Origin: Listeria marthii FSL S4-120
Lineage (GTDB): Bacteria; Bacillota; Bacilli; Lactobacillales; Listeriaceae
Length of the DNA stretch: 7,689 nt
Reading direction: 5' to 3'
NCBI GenBank assembly: GCA_000183865.1
Contig: CM001047.1
Coordinates: 1,131,575 to 1,139,263 of the forward strand
The notes under the pieces are model-generated. The model saw only the letters and a program-made list of their open reading frames with translations. It was not told where the DNA came from and searched no databases. A program made the translations under genes and the position numbers. This document shows positions 1 to 5,544 of this stretch, piece by piece (within the stretch, counting starts at the first letter, position 1; every line of letters begins with the position of its first letter).

Positions 1-111
1 ACAGATGCAGGCGCAGCAGCAGCAGAACGCGTTGGTGAATTACTATCTGTACACGTAATCCCACGTCCACACAGCGAAGTAGACGCAATTCTACCAAAAA
101 GCGCTGAATAA
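1..111 (+). CDS. eutM: Bacterial microcompartment hexameric shell protein, EutM-type (C-terminal part only)
   Basis: The frame is open from base 1 and ends at TAA 109-111, giving the last 36 residues of a protein whose start is outside the window. The segments [14 protein letters not shown] and [17 protein letters not shown] are the hallmark end of a single BMC (Pfam 00936) domain, as in EutM, PduA and CcmK. Such proteins form flat hexamers that tile the shell facets, with a small central pore for substrates such as ethanolamine. The eut genes downstream favour EutM or a eut paralogue, but this fragment alone cannot separate EutM from PduA-like or EutK-like shell proteins. The short tail after the PRPH motif (about 15 residues) argues against a fused extra C-terminal domain. 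Confidence 0.85.
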   Translation, partial: TDAGAAAAERVGELLSVHVIPRPHSEVDAILPKSAE

Positions 112-135
112 GATAAAGTTTTAACATAAATCAGG

Positions 136-202
136 AAAAAGCGTGAGCGTAAGGCAAAAGGGTTCCATCAGACTCGGAAATTGCCCGAAACTTTCGCTTT
201 TT
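136..202 (+). ncRNA. Predicted structured RNA element between eutM and eutT
   Basis: A perfect 8-bp closing stem pairs 136-143 (AAAAAGCG) with 195-202 (CGCTTTTT). Inside it, GGCAA at 153-157 pairs with TTGCC at 181-185, and TTCC at 163-166 pairs with GGAA at 176-179. An alternative small stem, CGAAA/TTTCG around 186-196, would compete with the outer helix. The run of five T at 198-202 could make the outer fold a weak attenuator or a 3'-end-forming site that lowers expression of the distal genes; it could equally be an mRNA processing or stability element. I do not recognise it as a known riboswitch class, and pairing was judged by eye only. Confidence 0.4.
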
Positions 203-260
203 ACCAGATTTAAGCAAGATAAAGCTTCCCAACATTACTAACACCAATTGTAAATGGGAC

Positions 261-267
261 AAAAGGA
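261..267 (+). promoter_or_regulatory. Ribosome binding site fixing the TTG start of eutT
   Basis: AAAAGGA lies 9 nt before TTG 277. Nearby ATG (267) and GTG (269) triplets are out of frame, and the next in-frame ATG is deep inside the protein (Met163), so this site supports the TTG start. Confidence 0.65.
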
Positions 268-276
268 TGTGGTTCT

Positions 277-1032
277 TTGGCTATTTTGACAGAAGATGAG
301 TTACGAAAAGCCTATTTACACACCGATTTAAAAACAACGAAAAAACTTGATATAAAAAAAGGCACGATTATCACACCTTCAGCTAAGAGTTTCTTGTCTG
401 AAAAGAAAATCGACCTTCATTATATTGAAGAAATTGCAGAAACAAAAGTAGTAGTGGAACCAGTGAAAAAAGAAACTACTCGAGCAAAATTCCAAACGAT
501 TTATGGTGGAGCATTAGATGAGAAGCCAGAACATATGACGCATTTGCGTGGTAATCTGCTTGTATTTAAAGACCATCCACAAATTGCTTTCCGCGGAAAA
601 TTAGATACACTGGAAGCTGAAATTCTGGAAACCCAATGTTCCGTTGCAGCTGAATTTAAAGATCTTGCGGAAGATTTACAAGAAATCCTCACCTTTGTAA
701 GAAATATTGTACGAGCGGAAGTTTTAAACGAGCAAATCGAATCAGTGAATTTGCTTGGAATGGATGAAAAAGAACTGCGGGAACGTAGTCATAATCCGAA
801 AAAATATTACCAAATGACACACTTTATGCCTGATTATACGATGGGTAATGCTGTCATTCGTTTAAACAAAATAAGAACGATGGTCCGTGAAACAGAATTA
901 GCTGCCTTCTTAGCTTTTAAGGAAGCAGATTATTCCATTAAACGACCAGACATTATTCAAGCGCTTAACCGATTATCAAGTTTATTCTGGATACTGATGT
1001 TCCGCGTAAGAACTAATGAATATAAAAAGTAA
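277..1032 (+). CDS. eutT: EutT, ATP:co(I)rrinoid adenosyltransferase (variant without the Cys/His metal motif)
   Basis: EutT converts cobalamin to adenosylcobalamin, the cofactor of ethanolamine ammonia-lyase EutBC. The 251-aa protein (enterobacterial EutT is about 267) starts with a small N-terminal module, ILTEDELR at 3-10 and ITPSAKSFL at 32-40. It continues with KPEHMTHL (83-90), HPQIAFRGKLD (100-110) and a helical C-terminal half ending in RPDIIQALNRLSS (223-235), all typical of EutT. The HX11CCX2C metal-binding motif known from Salmonella EutT should sit just before KPEHMTHL, but that segment has no Cys; the only Cys in the protein is Cys121. This matches the metal-independent EutT class described from Listeria. 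TTG start is chosen because the family N-terminus begins right there. It lies 12 nt before pduL. The call is firm. Confidence 0.92.
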   Translation: MAILTEDELRKAYLHTDLKTTKKLDIKKGTIITPSAKSFLSEKKIDLHYIEEIAETKVVVEPVKKETTRAKFQTIYGGALDEKPEHMTHLRGNLLVFKDHPQIAFRGKLDTLEAEILETQCSVAAEFKDLAEDLQEILTFVRNIVRAEVLNEQIESVNLLGMDEKELRERSHNPKKYYQMTHFMPDYTMGNAVIRLNKIRTMVRETELAAFLAFKEADYSIKRPDIIQALNRLSSLFWILMFRVRTNEYKK

Positions 1033-1044
1033 GGAGGCTTATTC

Positions 1045-1686
1045 ATGAATAATGAGTTAATAACAAGCCTTATTGAAGAAGTCACTCGCCGCGCTTTACT
1101 TGAAACTGGCGTAGAAGTAGAAGCATCTGGCCGTCACGTCCATTTAGATCGTGAAACAGTCGATGCACTATTTGGTCCTGGGTATGAACTTACTCATTTC
1201 CGTGACCTATCTCAACCGGGTCAATATGTTTGTAAAGAAAGAATTAGTATCGTTGGACCAAAAAGCGTTATTCATAACGTAGTAATCCTTGGACCAATCC
1301 GTAAGAAAACACAAGTAGAAATCAGTTCCACAGATGGTACGGCGCTTGGAATTAAAGCACCAGTTCGCGAAAGTGGAGACATAGCTGGAACACCAGGAAT
1401 TTTACTTTTATCCGCAAAAAACAGCGTTCAATTATCTGAAGGACTTATAGTTGCAAAACGCCATATTCATATGACGCCTGCTGATGCAGAAAAACAACAA
1501 GTTACTCAAAGTGAAATTGTACAAGTGAAAATTAATGGTGACAGACCGCTAATTTTTGACGATGTTGTTGTTCGGATTAGCCCTGATTTCGCTACATATA
1601 TGCACATTGATTATGACGAAGCCAACGCATGTGGTTTTAAAAAGGGAATTCGAGGTCAAATAATCAAGAAAACAAAGGCTAAATGA
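1045..1686 (+). CDS. pduL: PduL-type phosphate propanoyl/acetyltransferase
   Basis: PduL moves the acyl group of acyl-CoA to phosphate inside the microcompartment, giving acetyl phosphate for ATP and regenerating CoA for the aldehyde dehydrogenase. The 213-aa protein carries the two PduL half-domains. Predicted zinc ligands are His31 and His33 (SGRHVHL), Glu92, His140 and His142 (AKRHIHM) and His187 (YMHIDYDEAN), with Arg86 as a likely phosphate-binding residue. As I recall the residues of the solved Rhodopseudomonas PduL, all are shifted by the same 17 positions. Residues 3-20 (NELITSLIEEVTRRALLE) form an amphipathic helix like known encapsulation peptides. A strong site TAAGGAGG lies 7 nt before the ATG and overlaps the eutT stop. 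It stands where enterobacteria have the unrelated EutD. Confidence 0.95.
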   Translation: MNNELITSLIEEVTRRALLETGVEVEASGRHVHLDRETVDALFGPGYELTHFRDLSQPGQYVCKERISIVGPKSVIHNVVILGPIRKKTQVEISSTDGTALGIKAPVRESGDIAGTPGILLLSAKNSVQLSEGLIVAKRHIHMTPADAEKQQVTQSEIVQVKINGDRPLIFDDVVVRISPDFATYMHIDYDEANACGFKKGIRGQIIKKTKAK

Positions 1687-2255
1687 GTATGGAATTAGAC
1701 GCACTCATAAAAGCCGTCACTGAGGAAGTCATGAGACGATTGCAACTTCCAGAGAAAAAAATGATTATCATGGGTCAAGATTCAGAACACACTCTCAGAC
1801 AGTGTTATCTAAAAGAATATCAAGTTTCGCTTTATGATCGTTCTGAACGCGCTTGTGACGTTTTATTACTGGAAGAATTGGACATCGCTGAATTAGCTCG
1901 AATCAGTTTGTTTGCACCGATGAACAAAAAAGAACAATTTATTACGGATCATCTTTTAGCAGGACGGCCTACTTGGATTATGAAGAGTGGCATAAAAGCA
2001 CAGGCTTACAAACGTTCCGCTAAATATGGTATCAGACAACTTTTTCAAGAGTATGAGGAGAAACTGAGCCGATTTGGTGTCGAATTTATCGATAGTCCGG
2101 TAAAAGACACGAAAAAAAGCAAAGTTATCACCGAACAGGATGTTGAAAAACTGACTAAGAACAAGAGCGAATTCATTTTGCCTAAAGGAAGTTTCTTAAC
2201 ACCACTTGCAAAAGATTATCTACAGGAAAACCGAATAAGCATTAAAGAAAGTTAG
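1683..2255 (+). CDS. Ethanolamine utilisation protein of unknown function, 190 aa, with EutT/EutQ-like C-terminal module
   Basis: I cannot assign a reaction. Three parts are visible. Residues 4-22 (ELDALIKAVTEEVMRRLQL) form an amphipathic helix much like the PduL N-terminus, suggesting a microcompartment cargo tag. Residues 27-137 alternate short hydrophobic strands and helices (MIIMG at 27-31, CDVLLLEELD at 58-67, GRPTWIM at 94-100), which resembles the flavoprotein-like proteins found in other microcompartment operons; that is inference. Residues 148-188 (VITEQDVEKL, then FLTPLAKDYLQENRI at 171-185) resemble the N-terminal module of EutT in this same operon. The ATG overlaps the pduL stop as ATGA, so translation is probably coupled; an in-frame ATG two codons later is an alternative. 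It is probably the Listeria member of a Firmicutes-specific Eut family. Confidence 0.7.
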   Translation: MSMELDALIKAVTEEVMRRLQLPEKKMIIMGQDSEHTLRQCYLKEYQVSLYDRSERACDVLLLEELDIAELARISLFAPMNKKEQFITDHLLAGRPTWIMKSGIKAQAYKRSAKYGIRQLFQEYEEKLSRFGVEFIDSPVKDTKKSKVITEQDVEKLTKNKSEFILPKGSFLTPLAKDYLQENRISIKES

Positions 2256-2269
2256 GAAGGAAGAGCGTC

Positions 2270-2539
2270 ATGCAAATTGGAAAAGTTACCGGGAGTTTAT
2301 GGGCAACAAGAAAAGACGAAAAACTGAATGGTTTAAAACTACTATTAGTAGAGATTTGTACCGATGAAACGGAAGATGTAAGACATTCCATAGTGGCAGC
2401 TGATAATGCCGGAGCAGGAAACGGCGATCTTGTGCTCGTTACAACTGGTAGCGCAGCACGAGCATCTACTGGGGACAATACGATACCAGTGGACGCTTGT
2501 ATCGTCGGCATTATCGACTCGGTAGAACGTTATGGCTGA
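2270..2539 (+). CDS. eutN: EutN/CcmL-type pentameric microcompartment vertex protein
   Basis: The 89-aa product is the full length expected for the EutN/CcmL (BMC-P, Pfam 03319) family. MQIGKVTGSLWATRKDEKLNG, the VAADNAGAGNGDLVLVTTGSAAR segment at 43-65 and the closing VDACIVGIIDSV are family hallmarks. The proteins form pentamers that cap the vertices of the polyhedral shell and so close the compartment. A strong purine-rich site (GGAAGGAAG) precedes the ATG at 2270. The stop overlaps the next gene by 8 nt. No missing or unusual residues are apparent. Confidence 0.95.
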   Translation: MQIGKVTGSLWATRKDEKLNGLKLLLVEICTDETEDVRHSIVAADNAGAGNGDLVLVTTGSAARASTGDNTIPVDACIVGIIDSVERYG

Positions 2540-3077
2540 ACAGTCCTTAGGTATTCTTGAACTCAGGAGTATAAGTAAAGGTTACGAAATGGCCGATGTT
2601 TTCTTGAAAGCAGGCAATGTAACTTTATTTACTTTTCGTCCTACATGTCCTGGTAAATTTTTGATTATTTTGCAAGGTGCTTCCGGTGAACTTACTAGTG
2701 CGATGCAGGATGCAAAAGAAGAAGCTGGAAAATTTCATGTTTCTTCTTATATTTTGCATATGGCGCACGAAGAATTACTTGCTTTTCTAAACAATAAACA
2801 CCCTAAAGTGGAAGTTGATGCAGTAGGGATTATCGAAATCAGTCAGCTTGGTGCTGGGCTAAACGCGGTCAATGAAGCGCTGAAAAAATCAGCTATTCAT
2901 TTAAAACGAATGACGCTCGGTGCTTCGATTGGTGGGAAATTTGTCGCTGTTTTTACAGGGGAAGTTAGTGCTATTCAAGAAGGGATGCGGATTCTAATCG
3001 AAACCGCCGAACCAAAAAAGGTGATACATCATACGGTTATTCCTTCTCCTGATGAACTTTTAAAACGCTATCTATAG
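2532..3077 (+). CDS. Tandem-BMC (BMC-T) shell protein, PduT-like with predicted iron-sulphur cysteine
   Basis: Two BMC domains lie in tandem: SLGILELRSISKGYEMADV opens the first (about 5-85) and AVGIIEISQLGAGLNAVNEA the second (about 97-170). The protein should therefore form a trimeric, pseudohexameric facet tile. The length (181 aa) and order match PduT (184 aa) of the propanediol compartment. Cys39 in TCPGK, the only Cys in the protein, aligns with the PduT Cys38 (ICPGK) that binds a [4Fe-4S] cluster at the pore of the trimer, so an electron-transfer or redox pore role is inferred. The second domain has the matching loop GIGGK-like ASIGGK (131-136) and the tail ends VIPSPDELLKRYL, as in PduT. 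It is clearly not EutL. The ATG overlaps eutN by 8 nt with no strong ribosome site, so translation is probably coupled. Confidence 0.85.
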   Translation: MAEQSLGILELRSISKGYEMADVFLKAGNVTLFTFRPTCPGKFLIILQGASGELTSAMQDAKEEAGKFHVSSYILHMAHEELLAFLNNKHPKVEVDAVGIIEISQLGAGLNAVNEALKKSAIHLKRMTLGASIGGKFVAVFTGEVSAIQEGMRILIETAEPKKVIHHTVIPSPDELLKRYL

Positions 3078-3080
3078 AAT

Positions 3081-3085
3081 GGAGG
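3081..3085 (+). promoter_or_regulatory. Ribosome binding site of eutH (supports TTG start)
   Basis: GGAGG lies 7 nt before TTG 3093, the normal Listeria spacing. The first in-frame ATG is Met11, inside the first membrane helix, so TTG is the better start. Confidence 0.75.
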
Positions 3086-3092
3086 AACACTT

Positions 3093-4214
3093 TTGAGCAT
3101 TAATGAAATTATTATTTATTTAATGGTTATCTTTATGATTTTAGGAGCTATTGACAAAATTATCGGTAACAAATTTGGCTTAGGTGCACAATTTGAAGAA
3201 GGTATTATGGCAATGGGTTCTCTAACACTAGCAATGGTCGGGATTATTACGTTAGCACCAGTTTTAGCGAAAATTTTAAGCCCGATTGTTGTACCAATTT
3301 ATACGGCGCTTGGGGCTGACCCGGCAATGTTTGCAACAACTTTACTTGCGAATGACATGGGTGGTTTTGCGCTAGCTCAAGAACTTGCGCTAACTCCTGA
3401 TGCTGGTCTTTTTGCGGGAGCAATTTTAGGTTCGATGATGGGACCAACAATTGTTTTCACAATTCCAGTAGCACTAGGAATTATTAAAAAAGAAGATCAC
3501 AAATATTTAGCGACTGGTGTATTATCCGGTATTATCACTATTCCAATCGGTTGTTTAATCGGTGGGCTTGTAGCTGGATTCTCTCCAATCATGATTTTCA
3601 AAAACTTAGTACCAATTATTCTTGTAGCTGCTTTAATTATGTTAGGTCTTTGGTTCAAACCAGAAGGCATGATTAAAGGCTTCACTATTTTCGGTAAAGG
3701 CGTAGTAATTGTTGCAACTATCGGACTTGTGGCTGGAGCTGTTCAACAATTAACTGGTTTAACTATTATTCCAGGAATTGCACCAATCGGCGAAGGTATT
3801 GAAATCGTTGGTGGTATTGCACTAGTTCTTGCAGGAGCTTTCTGTTTAGTATTCGTTATTACGAAACTTTTCAACAAGCCTCTTATGAAAATGGGTAAAT
3901 TACTTGGTATGAATGAAGTTGCGGCAGCTGGTATGGTTGCTACACTTGCAAACAGTATCCCAATGTTACAAATGCTAAAAGATATGGATGAGCGCGGTAA
4001 AATTATTAACGTTGCTTTCGCAGTATCTGCGGCCTTTGTTTTAGGTGATCATCTAGGCTTTACAGCTGGTGTTGCTAAAGATATGATCTTCCCAATGATT
4101 GTCGGGAAATTAGTCGGAGGGGTAACTGCTGTTGGTGTTGGTATCTACATGGCTAACCGAATGATGAAAAAAAATAAAACAAAAGAACAAACGGCGGTGA
4201 AAGATAATGGCTGA
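3093..4214 (+). CDS. eutH: EutH, ethanolamine permease
   Basis: A 373-aa, very hydrophobic membrane protein with about ten predicted helices, including segments near 4-21, 39-60, 105-133, 138-164, 170-187, 202-220, 238-259, 303-319 and 333-354. The N-terminus (IDKIIGNKFGLGAQFEEGI, 20-38), TLLANDMGGFALAQELA (83-99), and LANSIPMLQMLKDMDERGK (285-303) are hallmarks of the EutH family. EutH brings ethanolamine across the plasma membrane when it is scarce or when low pH limits diffusion. It has been linked to survival of Listeria and Salmonella in macrophage vacuoles. It is somewhat shorter than enterobacterial EutH (about 408 aa). A lysine-rich tail (MMKKNKTKEQ) faces the cytoplasm if the usual positive-inside rule holds. 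It starts 15 nt after the shell gene and overlaps eutQ by 8 nt. Confidence 0.95.
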   Translation: MSINEIIIYLMVIFMILGAIDKIIGNKFGLGAQFEEGIMAMGSLTLAMVGIITLAPVLAKILSPIVVPIYTALGADPAMFATTLLANDMGGFALAQELALTPDAGLFAGAILGSMMGPTIVFTIPVALGIIKKEDHKYLATGVLSGIITIPIGCLIGGLVAGFSPIMIFKNLVPIILVAALIMLGLWFKPEGMIKGFTIFGKGVVIVATIGLVAGAVQQLTGLTIIPGIAPIGEGIEIVGGIALVLAGAFCLVFVITKLFNKPLMKMGKLLGMNEVAAAGMVATLANSIPMLQMLKDMDERGKIINVAFAVSAAFVLGDHLGFTAGVAKDMIFPMIVGKLVGGVTAVGVGIYMANRMMKKNKTKEQTAVKDNG

Positions 4215-4653
4215 TATTAGTAAAGAGTTAATCGAACAACTAGTAAAACAAGTTATCATTGAAAAAATGGGCCAAAGTTCCAAACACGTTGATCCAAGTG
4301 GTATTTTATCGATCAAACTTCCTGTAGTGAAAGTTTCAGAAGAAGATCGTTTAGATACAGGTAACCCGAGCGATGTTGTTTATACAAAAGACTTAGTAAC
4401 ACTAGAAGAAAGTAAACGTCTAGGTTTCGGTCTAATGGAAATGAAAGATACCACATTCGATTGGTTCTTGGATTATGATGAAGTAGATTACGTTATCGAA
4501 GGCAGACTAGATGTTGTCATTGATGGCAGAACTGTTTCAGCAGGACCAGGAGAAATTATTTTCATTCCTAAAGGTAGCCAAATCAAGTTTTCCGTTACTG
4601 GTGAAGCAAGATTTGTTTATGTTACTTATCCGGCTGATTGGCAGTCACAATAA
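4207..4653 (+). CDS. eutQ: EutQ, short form: cupin-domain Eut protein
   Basis: The 148-aa product matches only the C-terminal two thirds of enterobacterial EutQ (229 aa). Residues 49-148 form the cupin barrel: FLDYDEVDYVIEGRLDVVIDG (87-107), AGPGEIIFIPKGSQIKF (112-128) and the ending YVTYPADWQSQ. Residues 4-20 (ISKELIEQLVKQVIIEK) are an amphipathic helix like those of PduL and the 190-aa protein; Salmonella EutQ has a comparable helix in mid-protein. Salmonella EutQ has been reported to have acetate kinase activity, making ATP from acetyl phosphate, and to be needed for compartment formation. Whether the short form keeps the kinase activity cannot be told here. It overlaps eutH by 8 nt and is the last gene of the operon before a strong terminator. 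Confidence 0.93.
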   Translation: MADISKELIEQLVKQVIIEKMGQSSKHVDPSGILSIKLPVVKVSEEDRLDTGNPSDVVYTKDLVTLEESKRLGFGLMEMKDTTFDWFLDYDEVDYVIEGRLDVVIDGRTVSAGPGEIIFIPKGSQIKFSVTGEARFVYVTYPADWQSQ

Positions 4654-4654
4654 A

Positions 4655-4697
4655 ATAAAAAACGATTTCGGCTTAACGGCTGAAATCGTTTTTTTTA
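4655..4697. terminator. Bidirectional intrinsic terminator between eutQ and the AraC-type regulator gene
   Basis: ACGATTTCGG at 4662-4671 pairs with CTGAAATCGT at 4680-4689 with one G-U pair and an 8-nt loop, and the flanking A- and T-runs extend the stem by several A-T pairs. An eight-T run (4689-4696) serves the plus strand. The A-rich stretch 4652-4662 gives a matching T-rich run on the minus strand. It can therefore end both the eut transcript and the opposing regulator transcript. The regulator stop codon (4695-4697) sits within its T-run. Confidence 0.93.
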
Positions 4698-5252
4698 TTT
4701 TAAGGAATCGCGATATTCTTTCGGAGTCATATCGAATTCTTTTTTAAAGACTTTGCAAAAGTAGCTGGCTCTTGAGAAACCTAAGTTCTTGGCAATCGTA
4801 TGAACCGCCCAGTCGCTTTTTTCTAGTTGCTCTTTCGCATAGAGCATTTTTTGTTCGTTGACGTAATTGATAAAATTGATATTTAATTCGTTTTTAAATA
4901 ATTTACTTAAATAAAAGGGGCTTAAATAGACATAATTCGCCACTTCTTCTAAAGTAATCGAGCGATGAATGTTCTTTTTAATGTAGCGAATCGCTTGTTT
5001 GATTTCTTTATGCTCGCCGCCAGATTTACTAGCAGTAGCTGTTTCTTTTTTCGGTTGTTTTTGTTTTTCGTGTGCAGAGTAGTAATCGCTTAACACATCC
5101 AGCACTTCGACCGTTTCAAGCGAATGGAGTAGGGCGGAATGATCTGGATTTTTCTTGTTAAAGTCTTCATGAATTTGTTGCGTAAATTGATTTTCAACTT
5201 GATTAGTCATGAGTGGTTGAATATTGACAACTTTTTCTTTCTCCAAATGCAA
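4695..5252 (-). CDS. Small AraC-family transcriptional regulator
   Basis: A 185-aa protein. Residues 84-183 are a full AraC/XylS DNA-binding domain: IKQAIRYIKKNIHRSITLEE, then the first helix-turn-helix (LEEVANYVYLSPFYLSKLFK, 101-120) and the second (VHTIAKNLGFSRASYFCKVFK, 150-170), with the family signature end FDMTPKEYR (173-181). The N-terminal 1-60 has no recognisable sensor domain; a charged linker (61-83, KQKQPKKETATASK) joins the parts. Typical AraC regulators, including PocR and EutR, are near 300 aa, so this one lacks the usual ligand-binding domain or has a reduced one. TTG start is chosen because a strong AAGGAGG lies 5 nt upstream; Met15 is an alternative. Its place between the eut and cobalamin genes and divergent to cblT suggests control of one of them, which is inference. 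Confidence 0.88.
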   Translation of the reverse strand: MHLEKEKVVNIQPLMTNQVENQFTQQIHEDFNKKNPDHSALLHSLETVEVLDVLSDYYSAHEKQKQPKKETATASKSGGEHKEIKQAIRYIKKNIHRSITLEEVANYVYLSPFYLSKLFKNELNINFINYVNEQKMLYAKEQLEKSDWAVHTIAKNLGFSRASYFCKVFKKEFDMTPKEYRDSLK

Positions 5253-5254
5253 TT

Positions 5255-5264
5255 CCTCCTCCTT
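5255..5264 (-). promoter_or_regulatory. Ribosome binding site of the AraC-family gene
   Basis: On the minus strand this reads AAGGAGGAGG. The AAGGAGG part is 5 nt before the TTG start at 5252, which favours TTG over the downstream ATG (Met15). Confidence 0.8.
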
Positions 5265-5278
5265 TTAGGCTCGCACTA

Positions 5279-5287
5279 ATTATACCA
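5279..5287 (-). promoter_or_regulatory. Extended -10 promoter of the AraC-family gene
   Basis: On the minus strand the sequence is TGGTATAAT, a perfect TATAAT with the TGn extension. No good -35 hexamer is seen 16-18 nt upstream, which is common for extended -10 promoters. Transcription would start near 5272, giving a leader of about 20 nt. Confidence 0.6.
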
Positions 5288-5490
5288 TAAAATCGCTTTA
5301 AATAACGTTTAATCCTGCATTTTAAATAGAACAATAAATTCTTTTTTATAACAAAATATTGTCATTTTCTTATCGCGGAAAATAGAAATTGAGAAAAAGT
5401 TCACACTGTAGGCTATTTTTGCTTGGTAAAACAGAAAAAAATCAGATTTAAAAAGCTTGCACTATTTTGCTTTCGGTGCTCTGAGTGACC
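5288..5490. other. AT-rich divergent control region, no gene
   Basis: This is the middle of the 308-nt gap between the regulator and cblT. No open frame with a ribosome site is visible. It carries two imperfect direct repeats (annotated separately) and a short inverted repeat (5349-5364, TAACAA and TTGTCA around a 4-nt spacer). Most of it has no feature I can name. Confidence 0.55.
5413..5473 (+). repeat. Pair of imperfect direct repeats upstream of the cblT promoter
   Basis: CTATTTTTGCTT (5413-5424) and CTATTTTGCTTT (5462-5473) are nearly the same and lie 49 bp apart, close to a whole number of helical turns. The second copy ends 17 bp before the -35 hexamer. AraC-family proteins often bind direct repeats in this position, so these may be operators; in AT-rich DNA chance similarity is possible. 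Confidence 0.3.
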
Positions 5491-5519
5491 TTGTACCAGT
5501 GGTTTAACAGGGATATAAT
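5491..5519 (+). promoter_or_regulatory. Sigma-A promoter of cblT (and probably the cbi operon)
   Basis: TTGTAC (5491-5496) and TATAAT (5514-5519) are separated by exactly 17 bp. The -10 is perfect and the -35 matches TTGACA in 4 of 6 positions. The start would be near 5526, about 35 nt before cblT. The only other gap before cbiA lies after cblT and shows no good promoter ahead of the riboswitch. Confidence 0.75.
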
Positions 5520-5526
5520 GAAATGG

Positions 5527-5540
5527 AAATAACGCTTTCA
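5527..5540 (-). promoter_or_regulatory. CcpA cre-like site at the cblT transcription start
   Basis: On the minus strand the 14 bases read TGAAAGCGTTATTT, matching 12 of 14 positions of the cre consensus TGWAANCGNTNWCA (the final CA is not matched). It lies right at or after the predicted start of transcription, a position where CcpA binding represses. It predicts catabolite repression of cblT and whatever is co-transcribed. Confidence 0.45.
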
Positions 5541-5544
5541 TGAG

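Larger units (their letters stand above)
112..276 (+). other. 165-nt intra-operon spacer, no gene seen
   Basis: This is the only long gap in the eut part of the window; the remaining eut genes are 15 nt or less apart or overlap. I see no open frame with a ribosome site and no convincing sigma-A promoter. It contains the predicted stem structure annotated at 136-202, and it ends with the ribosome site of eutT. Confidence 0.7.

Noticed and set aside
112..276. Possible EutV (ANTAR) two-hairpin antiterminator site before eutT
   Set aside because: The known motif is two adjacent hairpins with six-base loops having A at position 1 and G at position 4. The stems here are nested, and I found no such pair of loops.
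2242..2511. Minus-strand 89-codon frame opposite eutN
   Set aside because: It is the antisense of the highly conserved eutN gene, with no ribosome site or recognisable domain.
3247..3685. Minus-strand frames opposite eutH
   Set aside because: Their sequence follows from the complement of a hydrophobic membrane gene; no start signals.
4511..4747. 78-codon open frame within and after eutQ
   Set aside because: It runs in another frame of eutQ and through the terminator; no ribosome site or recognisable product.
5349..5364. Inverted repeat TAACAA / TTGTCA as a PrfA box
   Set aside because: The PrfA box is TTAACA-NN-TGTTAA; here the half-sites and spacing do not fit. It may be chance in AT-rich DNA.
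5359..5387. Extra promoter with -35 TTGTCA
   Set aside because: The hexamer is good, but 17 bp later the sequence is ATAGAA, a poor -10, and it would be far from the gene.
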